Source: Hypsibius dujardini
Lineage: Eukaryota; Tardigrada; Eutardigrada; Parachela; Hypsibiidae
DNA length: 64,000 nucleotides
Reading direction: 5' to 3'
NCBI GenBank assembly: GCA_001579985.1
Contig: LRSR01002232.1
Span: 18,649-82,648, forward strand
The notes below the pieces were generated by a model. The model searched no databases. It had not been told where the DNA came from and was given only the letters and a program-made list of their open reading frames with translations. The translations under genes and the position numbers were made by a program. This document shows positions 57,815 to 64,000 of this stretch, in pieces. Position 1 is the stretch's first letter, and each line of letters begins with the position of its first letter.

Positions 57815-58265
57815 CGGGATTTGACCTCCAGATCGGAATGGTTTTTTTTCCACAAATACCTGTCTATATATCATGATTTAACATTGGGGTCTCGGGGCTG
57901 CAATCACATCCGCAGTTTCAGAAAAAAATGAGGAAGAAAAAAACTCCCGTACCATTTATGTGCTATCGTCCGGAGCTTGATTGATTGATTCATCAGCCAT
58001 GTTTCCGAAGTTTCAATTTATTCATTCCAACCACTGTAAAAATATCGTTTTTTGGAAAACTTTTGATTCCACAATTTTTGACATCTGTCCACTCCAAATT
58101 CAATTACGATAGCACATAAATGGTAGGGGAGTTTTTTTCTTCCTTATTTTTTTCTGAAACCGCGGATGTGATTGCAGCCCCGAAACCCCAATATTAAATC
58201 ATGATATACAGACAGGTATTTGTGGAAAAAAAACCATTCCGATCTGGAGGTCAAATCCCGTAACG
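57815..58265. mobile_element. Foldback element (family of 3797-4715)
   Basis: The arms are inverted copies: CGGGATTTGACCTCCAGATC at the left and GATCTGGAGGTCAAATCCCG at the right. Further in, GGGGTCTCGGGGCTGCAATC, AGAAAAAAATGAGGAAG and ACCATTTATGTGCTATCG occur with their complements. The general layout, including the AAAAAAATG run and TTGATTGATTGATT, matches 3797-4715. Confidence 0.75.
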
Positions 58266-58524
58266 TTTCCTTGTCAGACAGAGCTCCACCGAAGTCCAGA
58301 AAATATTACACAGCAAAGCCGCGACGAGTTTTAGGACTTCTTCTGAGCACACGTTTTCTAGCCTATAGATGTAGAAGGAAACTGGAGTTTCTATTTTTTC
58401 TTTAATGTGGACAATCTGCGCGCGGGGGTGTGGCAAAATTTGTTTCAAAATCATTCCCGAACCCAGTATATATCACAGGTATATGTATACCCTTCACCGT
58501 AGGTCGAATTATAAGTAAGGTTTC

Positions 58525-58642
58525 GCCTGCGACCATACCACGTAGAATGCTCCCGATCCCGTTCGATCTCGGAAGATAAGCTGCGTCGGGCCCGGATAGT
58601 ACTTAGATGGGTGACCGCTTGGGAACACCGGGTGTTGCAGGC
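58525..58642 (+). rRNA. 5S ribosomal RNA gene (118 nt)
   Basis: Starts GCCTGCGACCATACCACG and ends GGGTGTTGCAGGC; the two ends pair to form helix I. The internal promoter is intact, including AAGATAAGCTGCGTCGGGCC, GGATAGTACTTAGATGGGTG and ACCGCTTGGGAACACC. A T-rich pol III stop (TTTCTTTTTCC) follows at once. It is a structural RNA of the large ribosomal subunit, transcribed by pol III through TFIIIA. It is a single dispersed copy here, not part of an array. Confidence 0.92.
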
Positions 58643-59087
58643 ATTTCTTTTTCCATTTTTTTTCTACTGGCTTTTCAGTCCATTGAACGTAATAATTTAG
58701 GAGTATTTTGTGTCGCCATTTTTTAAAGGCCGTTACTTGATTTCATAGTTCCGTACGTTGTCCATCCGTTCTTTCACCGCGGATAATCTCGAGACTGTTG
58801 TATATTAATCTCGATAAACTACCCTTTTGTTCAGTTCAAGATATCACTCCGTCTTCCGTCTGGCTGGTCAATAAGCAGATTTTCATTTTTCTTCGGTGTC
58901 TTGGCGCGCTAGCATCCTCCCTTCTTTTCACCTCTTCCTGTAGGAGTTGTAATTATGCAAAGGTGTAGTTTATGAGGACAAGAATGATTAAAGAACGGAC
59001 GGACAAACTACTCGCTCCCCAAAAATGGTGAGAACAAAGTGCTGCTAAAAGTATCAGGCTCAGATTGTAGACCAACAAGCATGTATA

Positions 59088-59177
59088 ACAGAAATGGAAA
59101 AAGAAATGCCAGCAATACCCGGTGTTCCCAAGCGGTCACCCATCCAAGTACTAACCGGGCCCGACGCAGCTTATCTT
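59088..59177 (-). pseudogene. Truncated inverted 5S rRNA copy fused to a hairpin element
   Basis: The minus strand reads AAGATAAGCTGCGTCGGGCC through GGGTGACCGCTTGGGAACAC to CTGGC: the 3' 70 nt of a 5S gene. The 3' flank GGCATTTCTTTTTCCATT is also shared with the full gene at 58525. The 5' half is gone: at 59177 the sequence switches exactly into the right half of the hairpin element. The copy lies tail to tail with the intact gene. Confidence 0.8.
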
Positions 59178-59412
59178 TTAAATTAGGAAGTGGTTAATAA
59201 GCAAAACAAAACAAAACAATCGACCAATCAATGGCATGGTTTGCATTATCAGTTGTTTAGTTGTTGAAGGAGGAGGGGCGTATGAATCATGCAAATTGTG
59301 ATCTTGTTACGCAAGATCCGGATTAGCTTTTGGTATGAATAGGTAGGTGAAAGTCACAGCTATCGATTGATATTGTAAGACTTGTTCACTCTGGCGGCGA
59401 AGCGCCCACCAA
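59177..59412. mobile_element. Half copy of the hairpin element
   Basis: Matches 57287-57517 (AAATTAGGAAGTGGTTAATA to CACTCTGGCGGCGAAGC) nearly perfectly, but its left arm is missing and replaced by 5S rRNA sequence. Confidence 0.8.
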
Positions 59413-59473
59413 CCCCTGCCTCTCTCACATTATCCTACTATCATCTTATCAAAGCTCTCCCAATGGAACAATA

Positions 59474-60753
59474 CAGAGGCCGATTCAATTTTTTGTAACA
59501 GATTTTTATTAATTCCAAAATACTAAAACTTCTTATTTCCACTCAAAATGTGTTAAATATAATGACCGCCGTTCTCAATCATCATTTCGACGCGACCGGA
59601 CCAATATTTAAGAGCTCTATGAATTTTGCGCTAGTCAAGCGTGGACCACACTGAAGACATAACACGTTTCAAGCCCGTAACAGTAGTCAGAGCCTTGTTA
59701 AACAATTCCCATTTAAAAATCCCGTTCACACAAAAATCCATCGGAGTCAAATCAGGGCTGTTGCCCATCCAATCCTCTTTTGGAATGAACCAAATTGGAG
59801 CCGAACGAAGCAAATCTTGTTTGAGTTTCGATGCGTGGAAGGGGGCGGAGTCAAAGCGGAAAACGGCTTTCTTCAAAAGCTCCCCAGGGAACAAGCGAGA
59901 CACGTCATCCCGAAACATTGGCGTGAGGACTTTTCGATATAATACTTAGAGTTTTTTCGCACTTGGTTTGATGAAACGAATCTTGGTCTTCCCGCGATTG
60001 CAAACTCCCGCAATGAACATCACGCCTTTAGAATAAGATTGCTTCCAGAAATTTGTCCAACTTTCCTCCGTGTGTTCTCCTCGGAATTCTTAGTAAATCT
60101 TCCGCCGTCCTTTGCAATTGGTAAAATACACCCAGGCCTCATCAATTGTCAAGATATTTTCCCATTTTTTACCGCTAAACCTATTCAAGAAGCGTGGACC
60201 TCGTGCGAAGCGTTCTTGAATCATCGCATCCGACAGCCCGTGCACCCTGTACTTTTTTCGTACCTTCCCCTCCAATTCCTCGCTGATAACGCGCTGAATG
60301 GCGGCCTACAATACTCCCACCTCAGGAGCTATCTGAGATTGAGTCTTTGGGTTAGGTCCAGTCGTGGCCTTCTTGACTTTTTTCACGAGGGCTACAGTCT
60401 TTACTTTTGCCTTACCAGAGTGGTTAATGGTTTGGGTCGGCCAGCTTCTTCCGCTGCATTTTCCTTAGTAATTTTGTTGACTCCCGATTTTGAAACAGCA
60501 ATATTCCGTAGGGATAGTGCATTCACAATTTCGGTGGCCGAATATTTAAAAGTTTGTAAGGTCAAAATGGAGTGACGCACTTCCAAAGATAATTTACAAG
60601 GCATTTTTAACACACACTGCAATCGCTAAACTTTTGAAGCACGGCAAACCGGTCCGATCAGGTGTTCGATCAGTGAGATGGATTGTGCAATGAGAGGCTC
60701 GCGCACCCAAAATTAAAAACGGGGCCGGCCACAAACAAATGAATCGGCCTCTG
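59474..60753 (-). mobile_element. Degenerate DD37D-type Tc1/mariner transposon
   Basis: The TIRs are CAGAGGCCGATTCA plus imperfect extension, with TA on both sides (59472-59473, 60754-60755); 1280 bp. Minus-strand pieces, in order: helix-turn-helix N-terminus from 60605 (MPCKLSLEVRHSILTLQTF), the first Asp in ILTIDEAWVYF (near 60145), the second in FRFDSAPFHASK (near 59850), and the third in NSPDLTPMDF (near 59735). By hand count 37 residues separate the last two Asp, the spacing of the mariner DD37D (maT) group. In-frame stops and shifts separate the pieces, so it is inactive. All three catalytic Asp survive. Confidence 0.85.
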
Positions 60754-60755
60754 TA

Positions 60756-61586
60756 CATTTGAACGAATTATCTGCTATATGACAGCATAATCATATGAAT
60801 GATAACTTGCCATTATTACTGGTTTTGTGTTCAGTGGAATTTCAGTACAGCCAGCAAATGTTGTGAGGATTTTCTATATTCGGCGTGGGCTGATTACTTT
60901 TTGAATCGGATGTTACATCAGTGATGATGCGTTTCATTTCGGGTATGAGTAGAACATGGTAATTGTAGTTTGGAGTTAGTAATTATCTTCAGTCTTTAGT
61001 AGTTCAGTAGTTGTATTTTTCAATTGTTGTTTTTATTTAGTTACGTAGTCGTACATTTTAATTGTAGTTTTTATTGTTTAGTTTATATCTATCCTCTTTT
61101 CCCTCTTTTTTCCCCTCTCTTTCTTTCCTGCGCAGCGTTTTTGCCTAATAAAAATTAGCCCGTCATTTAGTCAATATGAATTTGCCCCCTTACGTGAGAG
61201 AGCCAGTTCTGTATGTATATGTAGAGCTGCTAAAATCGCACAGCTATAAGCCGGAGTAACAAGATAATTAGCCAGAGCAGCCTGCAATTTAAACGCGCGG
61301 TATATTTACAGTGCAAATTTTACACACTCATTTTTGTGCAGAACTAAAAATGGAAGATTTGGCGTGCGGTATCAGAACGGGAAAAGGAACAAGAAAAGAA
61401 ACAAGCGAATTTGCATTTAAGCAATTACTAAGTAAAAATATACAAAAGAATACAAAGACAAAATCATGGTTCCAACTGCAGCTTTATAGATTAATTTCAA
61501 GTCATGAGATTCGTAAAAAAAAGGGACCGCGGCATCAACAAAAAAAATGGATCGCAGAAATTCGGAAAGGGATTTTTCCGGGCAGC
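60756..61586. other. Spacer; no gene recognised
   Basis: AT-rich, with pyrimidine runs near 61090-61130. It probably includes the 3' UTR of the minus-strand gene that ends at 61587. No domain-bearing frame. Confidence 0.45.
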
Positions 61587-64000
61587 TCACACCTTGTGTT
61601 CTTGATAGAGGTGATTGGGACTCTCGTCTGCGTACGAGCTAGACAGATGCAGATTCTGCAGAGCCATCCGTTTCTTCTCAAGATTCGCGGCAGCGTTCGA
61701 TTTCAGCGAATCGCTGTCTTCGAGCGCGGTCTGCACGGTCCGTTGGCGATTGTACGGAACGCGGTTGCTCTTGTAGGAAGAGGTCTTGCTCCAGTAGTCG
61801 CTGTCGTACATCGGCTTCCCGATCGGCAGCTGCAGCGACAACGCCGAATCCATTGAGAGGCGTGGGCGTTTTTTCAGGAAATTCCAGATGGAACTATTAT
61901 GCCTTGACTGCAAAGTAAAATAAAGAATAGTAAAGACTAGACAAAGTAAAGACTAGTTTTTATTATGACCCACTTTAACCCTCTGGTAACCAGGTGTTTT
62001 GGGTATACGGATAGAACCGGGTCTAGCAAAACTTTGCTAGATTAGGGAAAGTGCTGAATGATTCCTTGCAAATCCTAACGGAATCGTTTGGGAAATTCCC
62101 CACAACCATCAAATGTAACCGTTTCAGTGGTAGTGGGAACCATGGCGCCGCTGATGAAGAATGGACTAAAAACCGTCAAACGAGTGACTACACAGTCACA
62201 AAATGTCAGTTACACGCCATTCGTAGTGGTTACAACCAGTGGTAGCGCAGCGAATCATTAGACAGAGTTCTAACCTTTTCCTAATGGTTAATAATTTTTA
62301 ACTCCGCTTGTATTCACTCGAATACTGCAATACCAGTTTTACTAGATGCACTAAGGACCAGTCTCAAGCCCCTTATTTTTTCGATACTGAAAAAAAAAAC
62401 GTCGACACGTGGGACTGGATGTTGTTCGGGCGGTCCAAGTGTTAGCAAGGTGGTGCTAAGTAGGTTCCTACCCCTTTGAAAAGTTTTTTTGAAAATTTGT
62501 TTTTTGAATCTAAATAAAAATGTGGTAAAAATATCAAAGCAAAAAACCGCGAACGAAAAGACCCAGAACTCGTGCTGAAAATCGAATGTGACCGTCAAAT
62601 CTAGCAAGTGTATGCTGACTGCTTCTTAGAGGGTTAAATTGAGTCTCCAGTTTAGTGAAGAATATTTTATGATGCCTAAAAAAAATAGGAAGAACTCCTC
62701 GTGCCAGCAAAGTACGTCGATTATTAAATTTGTTGTCTTCTTTTTACGTATTTTAACCGACAAGGGGTCAATTACCTTTGTCAATTCAAATCGTGCCTGA
62801 CATTTTTTTTTGAATACTATCTCCCCCACTTTGGTTTCAGACTAGGTGCGCGAGAGGAGAAAAATTTATTTGCGTCTACAATGAAGAACTCAAAGTTCGA
62901 ACCTGTTAATCAATCAATCAATTGACCGTGAGCGCGTTACAATGAAGAACTCAAAGTTCGAACCTGTTAATCAATCAATCAAGTGACTGTAATTGAACCC
63001 TTGTTAGTGTAAACTAAATTTGAAATGGAATGAAATCAGCAAATACTTTTGGGAAGCAAGGAGGGCGAAGTTTCTGACATTGAATAGAGGCCGACAATTG
63101 AAGGTTCGCATAACACGCGTCATGTTGATTAGAGTGTATAGCTCCGCCCCCGCACTTCCAGAACAGAAATGTCGCTCCTGCCATTCGATTGTAAGTTAAA
63201 TTTAAAGTCTCATTTCAAATATTCATGTTGCGGTTGTTCGGTATTATCATGCAACCTGAGAAGACACTCATTGTGAGATCTTCAAAAATCTTGCTAGGAA
63301 ATCCTGCTCAGAATTTTCGTGGTAATTGATTGCAGATATAAATCACCAGTTGATCGATCCCTTGCGTACTTACCACGAGGGCTTTAATCTGACAGGGGGC
63401 GTGGCCCAGGGGTTTAGCTACCCGGTTACGAATACTGTTCCATTGACTCGTGTTGTGTTCTGTTACTAATACCAAAGTGTTCGCGGGTTCGAACCTCCAA
63501 TTTTTTAGATTTTTTTTTTCTTCATTTTTTTATTTCATCTGTTTTCAAATGAAATCAACAACGTTTTCGGCCTTGAATTGTCAGTTTTTACTATAAAAAC
63601 TTTACTATTGGAATATCTTTTTGTTATTGAAAGTTAGTTTATCACAAAATTTTTTACCATGAAAAAATTATATTTAATAAAGGAATTTTCATTGTTCATT
63701 TTAAATATTTGTCATTAGAGTTTTTTTTTGGGCTTGATATTTCAGATTTGATTTTTGCTAAAAATGATTATTAAAATACGTTTAAAAAATATTACTTGAA
63801 ACTGATAGTTTTTATAGTGAATTTTGAAGTGTTTGTTATTGGAAATTATTTTTTTCGGCTCTTACATGTGAATGGGAATGGTTGACTTCCTTGACGGAGT
63901 GCGTGGAGGACTTGGAGTTGGAGCCGGATGTGGAGGAGGTGGAGGGTTGACCGATGCAGTTCTTGCACCACTGCGGACACCAACTGCAGCGACGAACGTA
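61587..64000 (-). CDS. Unrecognised gene, last two exons (partial, runs off the window)
   Basis: Exon 63866-64000 (5' end outside the window) ends at a GTAAGA donor in phase 0. Exon 61587-61907 starts after TTTGCAG in phase 0 and runs to a TGA. The visible chain begins YVRRCSWCPQWCKNCIG, a compact Cys cluster that could bind metal or be lipid-modified. A Ser/Thr-rich stretch (STSSTSGSNSKSSTHS) and HSHSH follow. The tail of about 107 residues is Ser/Arg/Tyr-rich (GKPMYDSDYWSKTSSYKSN, AANLEKKRMALQNLHLSSSY). It looks like a disordered cytoplasmic tail. I do not recognise the family. Joining the two exons is an inference from phase and reading direction. Confidence 0.5.
62868..62990. repeat. 62-bp tandem duplication
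   Basis: Two direct copies of a unit containing ACAATGAAGAACTCAAAGTT, CGAACCTGTTAATCAATC and AATC repeats, differing at a few bases. It lies in the intron of the partial gene at the right end. Confidence 0.85.
63135..63220 (+). repeat. Fragment of the dispersed TAGCTCCGCCCCC repeat
   Basis: TATAGCTCCGCCCCCGCACTTCC, then CATTCGATTGTAAGTTAAATT; the same opening as the longer copies at 20530, 28170 and 55680. Confidence 0.45.
63396..63515 (+). other. tRNA-like element with A and B boxes
   Basis: TGGCCCAGGGG resembles an A box and GGTTCGAACC a B box about 75 nt later; a T6 stop follows at 63501 and a T10 run soon after. The T-stem pairs at only three of five positions and no clean cloverleaf forms. 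It could be an intron-bearing tRNA relic or a SINE head. Confidence 0.35.

Noticed and set aside
61311-61856. 181-codon plus-strand frame near the right end
   Set aside because: Its second half is antisense to the better supported minus-strand exon 61587-61907, and its first half is Lys-rich and featureless.

Overview
This is a metazoan nuclear window, almost certainly an invertebrate. Every confident gene is split by spliceosomal introns, intergenic DNA is AT-rich, and the sequence is crowded with short inverted-repeat (foldback/MITE-like) elements, degenerate Tc1/mariner transposons and (GACA)n/(TGTC)n microsatellites. The gene content (multi-MAM secreted protein, ciliary-type opsin, VIPAS39/SPE-39, Ly6-like protein, 5S rRNA) is animal. 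The exact phylum cannot be fixed by eye; an ecdysozoan such as a tardigrade or arthropod relative is possible but is only an inference. Layout: positions 2.2-33.8 kb hold a tandem duplication of a gene for a secreted protein built from MAM domains. The downstream copy (21305-33216, 20 exons, 1464 codons) is open throughout, and its exon lengths sum to a multiple of three. The upstream copy (2999-19319) is a decayed paralogue: it has four frameshifting indels, a Trp-to-stop change and a lost MAM cysteine, and it lacks the equivalent of about 6.3 kb of the intact copy, with the break lying inside a GACA microsatellite. A degenerate mariner sits in one of its introns. Positions 34.3-39.3 kb on the minus strand carry an eight-exon ciliary-type opsin with the retinal-binding Lys motif, an ERY motif and a 24-nt microexon. 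Positions 41.0-52.0 kb hold three minus-strand paralogues of a short, secreted, strongly alanine-rich protein (each two exons, 172 aa). They share a promoter block (TATA plus TTGGCGCG) and I do not recognise the family. Between the second and third copies lies a plus-strand VIPAS39/SPE-39 gene (endolysosomal trafficking, partner of VPS33B). A broken F-box/LRR-like fragment follows at 52.3 kb. Positions 55.0-56.3 kb encode a small secreted Ly6/three-finger-like protein on the minus strand. Positions 57-61 kb are a nest of mobile DNA: two foldback families, a full-length 5S rRNA gene, an inverted truncated 5S copy fused to half a foldback element, and a TA-flanked DD37D-type mariner relic. The right end (61587-64000, minus) holds the last two exons of an unrecognised gene that runs off the window. 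The genes do not form a functional pathway. The unifying theme is local tandem duplication, with microsatellites and foldback elements at the rearrangement boundaries.
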